DNA of 44,177 nucleotides, taken from Chloroflexota bacterium (GTDB lineage: Bacteria > Chloroflexota > UBA6077 > SHYK01). The notes under the pieces are model-generated. The model ran no database searches. It worked only from the letters and a program-made list of their open reading frames with translations, and was not told the DNA's origin. The DNA lies in contig JACQOR010000092.1 in assembly GCA_016202435.1 (NCBI GenBank), positions 1-44,177 of the forward strand, read 5' to 3'. A program made the position numbers and the translations under genes. Each line of letters starts with the position of its first letter. Position 1 is the stretch's first letter. This document shows positions 1-6,957 of this stretch, one piece after another.

Positions 1-1
1 G

Positions 2-115
2 GACCTGGGACCCAACTATTTCGATGAACGCGACAAGACCGCCACGGTGAAGCGCGCCGTAGCCCGGATTACGCGCCTTGGCTACGAGGTCACGCTCACG
101 CCAAAGGCCGCGTGA
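2..115 (+). CDS. Transposase-like protein, C-terminal fragment (cut by window edge)
   Basis: An open frame enters from the left edge and ends at TGA 113-115, giving 37 residues (DLGPNYFDERDKTATVKRAV... ending LGYEVTLTPKAA). From memory, this LGxxYFD...RLGYxVTL ending resembles the extreme C-terminus of a group of IS transposases; I cannot assign the family from so few residues. The context supports a mobile element: about 20 bases after the stop, the sequence switches into a hepT gene that is missing its 3' part. The catalytic core lies outside the window. It could instead be the tail of an unrelated protein. Confidence 0.45.
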   Translation, partial: DLGPNYFDERDKTATVKRAVARITRLGYEVTLTPKAA

Positions 116-132
116 GCCCCGGAGCGTTATTT

Positions 133-258
133 TCAGGCTAGTGCGTTTTGATGCAGCGCGCTGCGTTCCAGCTCCGACCGCGACAGGCCTGCGGCCAGAT
201 CGAGAAGATCCCGGGACGCAATGAGCATATCGAGCAGGTAAGCGTCATCCCGCCACAT
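133..258 (-). pseudogene. hepT: HepT-like (DUF86) toxin, truncated after 41 codons
   Basis: The frame starts at ATG 258-256 and reads MWRDDAYLLDMLIASRDLLD, then ...LHQNAL, the usual first helices of HepT/DUF86 proteins (HEPN RNase toxins). Intact members run to roughly 110-140 residues and carry the catalytic RxxxxH motif in the C-terminal half. Here the frame stops at TGA 135-133 right after HQNAL, so the catalytic part is absent. The start overlaps the end of mntA by 14 bases, the standard overlapping antitoxin-toxin arrangement. The break lies close to the end of a transposase-like frame coming from the left, so insertion of a mobile element is the likely cause. The product is predicted to be non-toxic. 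Confidence 0.75.
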
Positions 259-565
259 AAAGGGGTTCAAGAGAGGCCAGAATGTTCCGCCGCCGGATGT
301 AGTTTCTGCCGCTCTCCACAGACTTGCGTTGAACCAGGTCCACCTCGCGTCCGAGCATCTGCCCGAGTTCCCGCTGGACACGAACAAAGTCCCCCAGCGA
401 GAGCCTTGCGCCGGGCGTAAACTCGACCAGTACGTCGATGTCACTATCCGGGCGGAAGTCCTCCCGCAGGACGGACCCAAACAGCCAGAGTTTCTGGATG
501 TTGTGCAGGCGGCAGAAATCGGCCAGCTTCTGCTGGTCAATCTCAATCTGGGAGATCTTCGCCAC
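245..565 (-). CDS. mntA: MntA-type nucleotidyltransferase antitoxin
   Basis: This 106-residue protein has the minimal nucleotidyltransferase signature GSVLREDFRPDSDIDVLVEF (about residues 30-49), i.e. GS-x10-DxD with the two metal-binding aspartates, and matches the family in length. In characterised MntA/HepT pairs the nucleotidyltransferase adds AMP to a tyrosine of the HepT RNase and silences it; that role is inferred here. The start is GTG 565-563, only 3 bases after the stop of the methyltransferase gene, so the two are probably co-transcribed. The partner toxin gene overlaps its 3' end but is truncated, leaving an orphan antitoxin. Confidence 0.85.
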   Translation of the reverse strand: MAKISQIEIDQQKLADFCRLHNIQKLWLFGSVLREDFRPDSDIDVLVEFTPGARLSLGDFVRVQRELGQMLGREVDLVQRKSVESGRNYIRRRNILASLEPLYVAG

Positions 566-568
566 GGC

Positions 569-3319
569 CTATACCTCGATCACCTTCAGGCTCTCGATGC
601 CCCGATCGTCCACGATCTTCACCGCCACCCGCCCGTGCTCGCCTCGCTCGAACGGCAGGGACACCGTGCCCCGGTAGCCCTCGATCAGGTCAGGATCGAT
701 CTCGGCGCGCAGGCTCCTCGCCAGCCGCCCCCACCCCTCATTGTCGCCCGCCATCGGGAAGAAGACCTGTCGCGGATACAGGCTCCGCCCATCGTAATCC
801 GTGTCCAGCATCCACATCGCGATCTTGTGGACGTCGCCGGACTCGATCTCGCCCGTCTTCGTATTGAAGTAGTCGGACCCAAACACCTCAACCACAAATC
901 TAGATGCTCCCTCTCCCTCTGGGAGAGGGTTGCGCGGTGGCGTGGGGTGCGGCTGAGGGCTCGCCTTGCCGTCCCTCACCTCGCGCAGCTCAACGTCCGG
1001 CTGGCCCACCAGGAAGAAAGACTCGTTGCTCGACCGCTTCTTCTTGAGGTCGTCGGTCAGCAAGTCGGTGTTCATCTGGACTTTGAGCAGCGTCATCCCG
1101 ATCTTGTCAGGCGTGAGCTCGTCGATGTCTTTCGCCGCCTCCGGGTCGAAATGGAAGGCCGCGAACAGCACGATCGCTGGCCGCGGCGCCAGCGTCAGTG
1201 CCTCTTGCCAGGCCTCTTCCACCTGCCGCTGCTCCAGCGGCGCGTGCTCTGGCCCGAAGGAGACCACCACCCGCTGGGCACTCGTGGCGGGTCCCGCTTC
1301 GCGCACGCTCTCCGCGCCCAATGCGTTCGGCATCGTCTCAGCATCAGCGTGGAGATACCGGGTCCCCGGCAGCGGCTCCACGCGGGAGAACGTGATCATC
1401 TGCCCGTTCTTCCCCCGCACGCCCGTTTTCAGCAGCTCGGCTCGCCACTCCGCGTGCCGCAGCGTCTCCCCCGTCCGTGCCACCGAGCCGTCCCCGGCCG
1501 CCACCTGAGCGGGCCCATCCAGCGGCTGCACCATCGGTGACGGCACGGCTTCGACGGTGAAGGGGCCGGTCACGCGGGCTTTGGATCGATCTATGCGCGA
1601 TTGGTCATAAAGCGTCTCTTGCTCAGGAGGCTCATCGTTGGCGATTGATTTGAGGGTGACGTGGGGAACTGTCCCGTACACGAAGCCGCTCCGCACGCCC
1701 TCGTCCGGGTGCGCCAAATCGTAGTAGTCGTAACTGGCAGTCATGAGACGCTGCTTAGCGAGGGTGATGGATACGCGAGAAGTGTCACATGTGATCCACC
1801 GCCGCCCCCATTGTTCGGCAACGTAAGCCGTGGTCCCAGATCCGCACGTGGGGTCGAACACGAGATCGCCCGGATCGGTGGTCATCAGAACGCAACGTGC
1901 GGGCGCCCTGCGGTTGGTCTGGACCACATATATTGGCTCCTGATCCCCGTGGAGGTCATCCCACATGTTCGTCAGAATCACGTAGGGGAAGTCCGACCAG
2001 CGGATGACACCGCCTAGCGACTTGCCACCGCTATCGAACAAACGGCCCGCGTCCGCTAGTCGGCGCATCTGCGTCCCGGGATCGAAAGTCCAATGCCGAT
2101 TGACCCCGCAGGAGAACGGTCTGCCGTTCCAATGGAAGTCGAGGCTCCGTCTCGCGCTTGGCTCCTGGCTAACGAGGGGATAGTTCACGCGCGCAAACTC
2201 ATAGCCGTCGAGGAGAAGCTCCTCGACCCTCTCGGGTTGAAGCCCGGTGATCCTGACCAACTCATCGGCCCCTCGGATCAGCGTGTTGAACTTAGGGTCG
2301 TCTTCAGGGCGGTTCCTTTCCAGGAAAAGATCTCTGACCTTTAGGTTGGACCGATCCTTTGCATACCAAAGGAGGTAGTCGTTTACGGGATCTGTAGTGG
2401 TAGTAGCCCCCTTTTTCTTTAGCACGATGGTCACGACCGCGTTCCGTTCCCCAAAGATCTCGTCCATCAGGTTGCGTGCTAAATGCAAGTTCTCGTCATC
2501 GATTTGTACGAAGACGCTTCCCTTTTCGTGCAGAAGCTCCCGAGCGAGACGGAGGCGATCCCGCAAATACGTCAAGTACGAGTGGATACCCAGTTCCCAG
2601 GTATCGCGGAAGGCCCGAATCATCTCGGGTTCCTGCGTCAGATCCTCATCGCGGCCGTCCCGCACGTCCCGCCGGTTCACGAACGGCTGAAAGTTCGACC
2701 CGTACCGAATGCCGTATGGCGGGTCGATGTAGATCATCTGCACCTTGCTCGCCATGCCTTCCTTTTCCAGCAGGGAGTTCATCACCAGCAGCGAGTCGCC
2801 GGCTATGAGGCGGTTCGCCCACGCCTGGTCGTGCTGATAGAACTCGATCGCGTCCCGAAGCGGCGGATTCGCCCCGGGCGTCTCGAAGAGTCCGAGCTGC
2901 TGGAGCGTGTCCCCGCCGCGCTTTCGGACCGCCTCGATGATCGTCTTCGGGTCGATCCGCTCGTGCACGTGCAAGCTGACCGTGGGAACTTGAAAAGAGG
3001 TGCGCTCCGCCTTGCCCGCCCAGTTGAGATAGGGCTCGCGCCGCCGCTTCAGCTCTTCGAGCGCACCCTTCGCTTCCTCCAGGTCGTTGGCCGCCAGCCC
3101 AGCATCGATGATGTCTTCGATCTCCGCGCCCTGGGAGTCGAACTGGAGCGCGGGATCGATGTGCGGGTCGTACGCGTAGCGTTTCTTCCCAACGTCCGGG
3201 TCGGTGCGCGGGGTAACCAGGCCCACCGGCGGGTTGTTTAGCCGCGTGTCTTCCGGATGGTCGTACTGCGTCACCGGCCGCTTACGCGACGGTGTCCGCC
3301 TGCTGGCCGGCTCTGCCAC
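569..3319 (-). CDS. Site-specific adenine DNA methyltransferase, type III Mod-like
   Basis: The 916-residue protein carries the N6-adenine methyltransferase motif DPPY (MIYIDPPYGIRYG, about residues 195-207) ahead of the S-adenosylmethionine-binding motif DPTCGSGTT (about 489-497). This is the beta-class order typical of type III restriction-modification Mod subunits. The region between them, about 290 residues, would hold target recognition. It should methylate adenine at a specific site in the host genome. No Res helicase-nuclease gene is visible; downstream come mntA and a broken hepT, then mobile DNA, so Res may be lost, outside the window or never present. The C-terminal third contains an in-frame palindromic repeat (about residues 787-804, Pro/Glu/Gly-rich). 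The GTG start at 3319 is the first in frame; a later GTG near codon 16 is possible. Confidence 0.85.
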   Translation of the reverse strand: MAEPASRRTPSRKRPVTQYDHPEDTRLNNPPVGLVTPRTDPDVGKKRYAYDPHIDPALQFDSQGAEIEDIIDAGLAANDLEEAKGALEELKRRREPYLNWAGKAERTSFQVPTVSLHVHERIDPKTIIEAVRKRGGDTLQQLGLFETPGANPPLRDAIEFYQHDQAWANRLIAGDSLLVMNSLLEKEGMASKVQMIYIDPPYGIRYGSNFQPFVNRRDVRDGRDEDLTQEPEMIRAFRDTWELGIHSYLTYLRDRLRLARELLHEKGSVFVQIDDENLHLARNLMDEIFGERNAVVTIVLKKKGATTTTDPVNDYLLWYAKDRSNLKVRDLFLERNRPEDDPKFNTLIRGADELVRITGLQPERVEELLLDGYEFARVNYPLVSQEPSARRSLDFHWNGRPFSCGVNRHWTFDPGTQMRRLADAGRLFDSGGKSLGGVIRWSDFPYVILTNMWDDLHGDQEPIYVVQTNRRAPARCVLMTTDPGDLVFDPTCGSGTTAYVAEQWGRRWITCDTSRVSITLAKQRLMTASYDYYDLAHPDEGVRSGFVYGTVPHVTLKSIANDEPPEQETLYDQSRIDRSKARVTGPFTVEAVPSPMVQPLDGPAQVAAGDGSVARTGETLRHAEWRAELLKTGVRGKNGQMITFSRVEPLPGTRYLHADAETMPNALGAESVREAGPATSAQRVVVSFGPEHAPLEQRQVEEAWQEALTLAPRPAIVLFAAFHFDPEAAKDIDELTPDKIGMTLLKVQMNTDLLTDDLKKKRSSNESFFLVGQPDVELREVRDGKASPQPHPTPPRNPLPEGEGASRFVVEVFGSDYFNTKTGEIESGDVHKIAMWMLDTDYDGRSLYPRQVFFPMAGDNEGWGRLARSLRAEIDPDLIEGYRGTVSLPFERGEHGRVAVKIVDDRGIESLKVIEV
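909..960. repeat. Dispersed palindromic repeat inside the methyltransferase gene
   Basis: Bases 909-917 (CCCTCTCCC) and 921-929 (GGGAGAGGG) form a perfect 9-bp hairpin with a 3-base loop, followed by a G-rich tail to about 960. The same architecture recurs at 3573-3620, 4217-4257 and 4284-4320. On the coding strand it is read in frame as a Pro-rich then NPLPEGEG peptide, so the gene has accommodated it without a stop. This is a REP-like element in an unusual intragenic position. Confidence 0.8.
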
Positions 3320-3467
3320 GGGTCACCGCTCCACGCTATTTCCGCGCGTAATTCGACGGAGTATTCGCATACTGCGGGGCGCTGTCAAGCGCCGGGGTGG
3401 CTAACTGAAGCAAGGCGCGGTCACTGGCACCAAGGACCGGCTCTCCGGGTCTCTGTCGATGCATCGG

Positions 3468-3541
3468 TCGGGGATGCCGGATTTGAACCGGCGACCTCCT
3501 GGTCCCAAACCAGGCGCGCTGCCAGACTGCGCTAATCCCCG
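3468..3541 (-). tRNA. tRNA-Pro (anticodon TGG)
   Basis: Read on the minus strand, the 74-base sequence folds as a tRNA: acceptor stem CGGGGAT/ATCCCCG, D-arm with GCGCAG...CAGCGC, anticodon arm CCTGG-TTTGGGA-CCAGG giving anticodon TGG (proline), and T-arm GCCGG-TTCAAAT-CCGGC. The discriminator is A and is followed by CCG, so the 3' CCA is not fully encoded and must be added enzymatically. It lies 38 bases downstream of the rdgB stop on the same strand. Its 3' end faces the methyltransferase/mntA/hepT block, the usual geometry for an island at a tRNA. Confidence 0.95.
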
Positions 3542-3572
3542 TTGACTCGGAATTATAGGGAGTCGGCGAGGG

Positions 3573-3620
3573 CGCCCCCTCAGTCGCTGCGATAGCCCTC
3601 GCCCGCAAGGGGGGAGGGGA
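3573..3620. repeat. Palindromic repeat copy at the 3' end of rdgB
   Basis: This copy shares CGCCCCCTCA, then TAGCCCTC-n-CCCGC-n-AGGGGGGAGGGGA with the copy at 4217-4257 in the same orientation. It differs mainly by a few extra bases after CCCTCA. It contains the rdgB stop codon (3580-3582), so the last ~14 residues of RdgB (containing PSPLAGEG) are encoded by the repeat. Confidence 0.8.
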
Positions 3621-4227
3621 TGAGTGCTCGTTCGCGCGAGGTGAGATATCGCGCCAGCTTCCTCGCGGCTCGGCCGCGGTGATTGATGGCGAGCCGCTCC
3701 TCGTCGGACAACTCCGCCAGCGTGCGGCCGAGCCGGGGAATGAACACGATGGGATCGAAGCCGAACCCGCCATGGCCCGTGGGCTCCGGAGCGATCCGTC
3801 CGGCGCAGGTACCCTCGAAGGCACGCTGGGAGCCGTCGGCTTCGACGAGCACCATCACGCAGTGATACCGACACCCCCGCCGCGATGGGGGCACGCCCGC
3901 CAGCAACTGGAGAATGTGCGCATTCTTGATTGGGCCATCGGGTAGCCCCTGGAAGCGAGCGCTGAAAACTCCGGGACCGCCGTTTAGCGCGGCAATCTCC
4001 AGACCGGAGTCCTCGCCGAGGGTGGGGACGCGGATCGCGTCGAAGTAGGCCTCAGCCTTGAGCCGGGCGTTCTCGACGTATGTGGCGCCCGTCTCGTGGA
4101 CTTCGGCCGAAAGGCCCACGTCGGCGGGGGTCAGGATCTCAAGGCCCGCCCCGAGGCAGGCCTTGAGATCCTTCAGCTTTCCCGGGTTGCTGGAGGCGAG
4201 CAGAATCTGACGGGGACGCCCCCTCAC
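3580..4227 (-). CDS. rdgB: dITP/XTP pyrophosphatase (RdgB/HAM1 family)
   Basis: RdgB hydrolyses non-canonical purine nucleotides (dITP, dXTP, ITP) to monophosphates, keeping deaminated bases out of DNA. The protein has the family landmarks in order: ILLASSNPGKLKDL at the N-terminus, ETGATYVENARLKA, LGEDSGLEIAALNGGPGVFS, and FGFDPIVF followed by INHRGRAARKL. With GTG 4227 it is 215 residues, slightly longer than the usual ~200. The open frame extends further upstream, but that part is a translated palindromic repeat, so the GTG eight codons before LLASSN is the most sensible start; it lies inside the repeat and lacks a clear Shine-Dalgarno. The C-terminal tail also comes from a repeat copy. 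It is followed by tRNA-Pro on the same strand. Confidence 0.9.
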   Translation of the reverse strand: MRGRPRQILLASSNPGKLKDLKACLGAGLEILTPADVGLSAEVHETGATYVENARLKAEAYFDAIRVPTLGEDSGLEIAALNGGPGVFSARFQGLPDGPIKNAHILQLLAGVPPSRRGCRYHCVMVLVEADGSQRAFEGTCAGRIAPEPTGHGGFGFDPIVFIPRLGRTLAELSDEERLAINHRGRAARKLARYLTSRERALIPSPLAGEGYRSD

Positions 4228-4257
4228 CCTAGCCCTCCCCCGCGAGGGGGGAGGGGA
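4217..4257. repeat. Palindromic repeat copy at the 5' end of rdgB
   Basis: The sequence CGCCCCCTCACCCTAGCCCT continues as CCCCCGCGAGGGGGGAGGGGA. The arms around CGCGA can form a long G/C hairpin. It is the closest relative of the copy at 3573-3620, in direct orientation, so the two bracket the rdgB coding region. The probable GTG start (4227-4225) lies in it. Confidence 0.85.
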
Positions 4258-4283
4258 CAAAATCTCTGGGTTCGGAGACGACG

Positions 4284-4320
4284 CCTCACCGCGACCCTCT
4301 TCCGCAAAGGAGAGGGGGTA
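4284..4320. repeat. Palindromic repeat copy downstream of the FtsH-like gene
   Basis: CCTCACCGCGACCCTCTTCC is followed by GCAAAGGAGAGGGGG, an imperfect hairpin of the same type as the three other copies. It sits 11 bases past the stop codon of the FtsH-like gene (stop at 4331) and about 27 bases from the 4217-4257 copy. The structured RNA could act as a 3' mRNA stabiliser or weak terminator, but there is no T run. Confidence 0.7.
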
Positions 4321-4330
4321 GATGCGACGA

Positions 4331-6229
4331 CTACCGCGGCGGCTCCGGGTCAGCCTCAGGCTGCGAGGGTCCGATGTCCGTCTCGCGCTGCTGGCCCTCG
4401 ACGGCCGGATCGATGCGGGCCGGAATCTCCCCGGTGGGCGCCGGCGCCGCGTGGCCGTTGCTGTGGCCATTGGCGCTGGCTTCGGGCAGGTAGTGACCGT
4501 TGCCGCCGCCATCGAGGCGGGCAGCTCGCTCCCGGTCCTGCGCGGCGATGATCTCCATCACTTCGTCCCCGAGCAGGTCGTCGCGCTCCAGCAGGCGTCG
4601 CACGATCTCGTCGGACGACTCCCGGTACTCGAGCAGGAGATGCTTCACTTTCTTGAACTCGTCCTCCAGAATCCGCTCGATCTCGCGGCGCATGCGGGGA
4701 TCCGGGCCCTCGCCGAGCGCACCGGTGGCGTAGAGGCTCCCGTTCATGCCGTAGTGGCCGATGATCGCGCCGGCGATTCGGGTCGCTTGCTGCAGATCGC
4801 TACCGGCGCCCGTGAACTCAGTCCCCAGGAAGACCTGCTCGGCGGCCTTGCCAGCGAGGAATACCTGAATCTGGGCCATCAGCTCCTCGACGCTGTAGCC
4901 ATAGACCTCTTCGTTGGGTTTGCTGCCCGTGATGCCGAGCGCCTGGCCATGGCGGACGATGGTGACCTGCACCAGCTGTTCTTTCGGGAGCAGCTTCACC
5001 TGCGCCACGGCGTGCCCCGTCTCATGGACGGCGATCCGCCGCCGCTCCTCCTCGGACATGCTCTTGATCGGCTGGCGGATGCCCCACTCATACATCTCGC
5101 GTGCCATCACGAAGTCTTTGTACTCCATGAGATCTCGCCCATCGAAGTGCGCCACGACGACGGCCTCATTGACGATGTACTTGATGGAGGCGGGGGAGTA
5201 ACCGGTGGTTTCATGCGCGATGCGGTCAACCGGAAGATTGGGGTCGTGGGCGACCTTGTCGAGGTAGTACTCCAGCACCTCTTTCCGGCCATCGAAATCC
5301 GGCGCGTCAATCTGAATCTTCCAGTCGAAGCGGCCCGGCCGCAGCAAGGCCTGGTCTAAGACCTGGGGAATATTGGTGGCGCCCATCGTGAGGACGGCGG
5401 GCCGCTCGGCGCCCCGGGCGCGCAAGCCCATGGCGCGGAGCATCCGGTTCTTGCGCGTGTCGTCGATTCGCGGCGGGTCCATTTGCATGAGAAGCTCGTT
5501 GAGGAGCCCGCTGCCGCCCCCCATCATGCCCCCGAACATCCCGCCGCCCATTCCGGCGCCGCCGCCGCTTCGGGACGCCCCGATGGCGTCGATCTCGTCG
5601 ACGAAGACGATGCAGGCGCCGAACCGGCGCGCCAGTTTTCGCGCCTTGCCGTAGAGCATCATGACCTTGAGGTTCGAGATGCCGAAGAACATGGACGTGA
5701 AGCTGGGCGCGCTGGCGTAGCAGAAGGGAACACCGGCCTCGGTGGCGATGCACTGGGCCAGGTAGGACTTACCGGTGCCCGGCGGTCCAATCAGCAGGAG
5801 CCCTCGGTGGACCTCGCCACCCATGTCGCGGAAGTGCTTGACGCCTCTGAGCAGAGTCACGATGCGGCGGGCGACCTCGAGGATGTCCGGATTCCCCCGG
5901 TAGTCCTCGAAGCTGAGTCCGGTCTCCCCCGGCATGATCCAATAGACGCGTGACCGGCCCAGGAACCAGAAGATCGCCGCGAACTGGATGATCACGAACA
6001 CGATCGCAAACATGATCTGGAACAGCATCAGCATGGCGAACATGAAGGGCTCTCGGATGACGTTCGACCATGGCGAGAAGAAAATGAGCCACGCGAGCGT
6101 CCCGATGGAGCCGAACACGATAAGGATGCGCGCCCAGAAGAAGAGGAACATCCCCATCCGGTCGAGGATGTCGTCAATCCGGTGATCGAGCTCGTCGTGG
6201 GCCGGCGGTGCCTTGATTGCAGTGCTCAA
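4331..6229 (-). CDS. FtsH-like membrane-anchored AAA+ zinc protease
   Basis: The 632-residue protein has two hydrophobic N-terminal segments (about 26-51 and 62-92), Walker A GPPGTGKS (148-155), Walker B IVFVDEID (207-214), arginine fingers in LLRPGRFD (~296-302), and a zinc-protease site HETGH (402-406) with a likely third ligand Asp near 478 (GAGSDLQQAT). This order is that of FtsH, the hexameric protease that extracts and degrades membrane and regulatory proteins. It diverges from textbook FtsH: after Walker B there is a Gly/Met-rich stretch (222-241) and a longer insert, the pore-loop region differs, and a hydrophilic Pro/Asn-rich tail follows about residue 560. The TTG start at 6229 has AGGAGG five bases upstream. 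A small membrane protein gene lies 14 bases upstream, in the same operon. Confidence 0.85.
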   Translation of the reverse strand: MSTAIKAPPAHDELDHRIDDILDRMGMFLFFWARILIVFGSIGTLAWLIFFSPWSNVIREPFMFAMLMLFQIMFAIVFVIIQFAAIFWFLGRSRVYWIMPGETGLSFEDYRGNPDILEVARRIVTLLRGVKHFRDMGGEVHRGLLLIGPPGTGKSYLAQCIATEAGVPFCYASAPSFTSMFFGISNLKVMMLYGKARKLARRFGACIVFVDEIDAIGASRSGGGAGMGGGMFGGMMGGGSGLLNELLMQMDPPRIDDTRKNRMLRAMGLRARGAERPAVLTMGATNIPQVLDQALLRPGRFDWKIQIDAPDFDGRKEVLEYYLDKVAHDPNLPVDRIAHETTGYSPASIKYIVNEAVVVAHFDGRDLMEYKDFVMAREMYEWGIRQPIKSMSEEERRRIAVHETGHAVAQVKLLPKEQLVQVTIVRHGQALGITGSKPNEEVYGYSVEELMAQIQVFLAGKAAEQVFLGTEFTGAGSDLQQATRIAGAIIGHYGMNGSLYATGALGEGPDPRMRREIERILEDEFKKVKHLLLEYRESSDEIVRRLLERDDLLGDEVMEIIAAQDRERAARLDGGGNGHYLPEASANGHSNGHAAPAPTGEIPARIDPAVEGQQRETDIGPSQPEADPEPPR

Positions 6230-6243
6230 GCGATCCTCCTCAA

Positions 6244-6762
6244 CTACTCGACGGAGTCGATCTTCCCGTTGGCGTCCAGAGTAAAGACGTATGGTACTGC
6301 CACGGCCTCTCTCCGGCTGGGGTCGGATCGAAAAACGACGTAGAAATGCATGCTGCCGTTAGAGATCGGGTAGCCTCCGATGTAATCCACGCGTTCGATC
6401 TTGGTTCCCGATTGGCGTGCTCTATCCAGCTGGCGCTGGGTGTCTTCGAGGCTCAAGCCGCGCTGCTGCCCTTCGCGCAAGACACGCTCGCTGTAGGCGT
6501 CCCACACCAGCTTGGCGTCGTACAGTTCCTGGCCGCGCAGGTAGAGCGCGGTTGCCTGTGGCTCGTTGTCGCCGCGAGCCCGGACGTCCCCGCCGCCCCC
6601 CAGCGGCGAGGAAAGTCCTGTGCCGGAGAACGCGCCCAGCACGCCCGCGACCATGAGCCCGACCAGCGCAAACGACGCAACGAGCATAGCGCGGCGCCTT
6701 CGAATCCCAGCCCGCGCGAGGCGCAGCACGAGGCGCCTCAGGATGCGGCGGATGACGCTCAT
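6244..6762 (-). CDS. Hypothetical single-pass membrane protein
   Basis: I do not recognise this 172-residue protein. It begins with a strongly basic segment (MSVIRRILRRLVLRLARAG, then IRRRR) and one hydrophobic stretch (about residues 25-45), which predicts an N-in membrane anchor. A short Gly-rich linker follows, then a roughly 110-residue soluble domain, probably extracytoplasmic, with a mixed alpha/beta look (IERVDYIGGYPISNGSMHFY, then VPYVFTLDANGKIDSVE). It is the first gene of a two-gene leftward unit and stops 14 bases before the FtsH-like protease start, so it may be an accessory or substrate of that protease; that is inference from position only. The start is ATG 6762. Confidence 0.7.
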   Translation of the reverse strand: MSVIRRILRRLVLRLARAGIRRRRAMLVASFALVGLMVAGVLGAFSGTGLSSPLGGGGDVRARGDNEPQATALYLRGQELYDAKLVWDAYSERVLREGQQRGLSLEDTQRQLDRARQSGTKIERVDYIGGYPISNGSMHFYVVFRSDPSRREAVAVPYVFTLDANGKIDSVE

Positions 6763-6957
6763 GCGGGCATGTCCTGCGCCCGCGAAATACGCGGCGCGAT
6801 CTTGAAACTTGTCCCACTAGTGTACACCCCCAGAACGCTGGCTATACTCGTGCAAGCCCGCGTGCCGGAATGAAACAACCCAGCTTCAGTGCTCAATCGT
6901 TCCCCCGGAGGGAGCGGGCGCCACTGCCGAAATCCATCTTCATCCAGGAGGAAGCGC

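Noticed and set aside
133-546. 137-residue minus-strand frame covering mntA in another frame
   Set aside because: Only its last 41 codons (from ATG 258) match HepT; the earlier part is a shadow of mntA, so only the truncated hepT is reported.
329-3241. Several long plus-strand open frames opposite the methyltransferase gene
   Set aside because: Composition is Arg/Pro/Ser/His-rich with no family motifs, and they mirror a minus-strand gene with complete catalytic motifs; they are antisense shadows of GC-rich coding DNA.
6763-6957. Promoter for ddl at TATACT (6843-6848)
   Set aside because: The -10 is good, but no acceptable -35 lies 16-18 bases upstream, so it is not listed as a feature.
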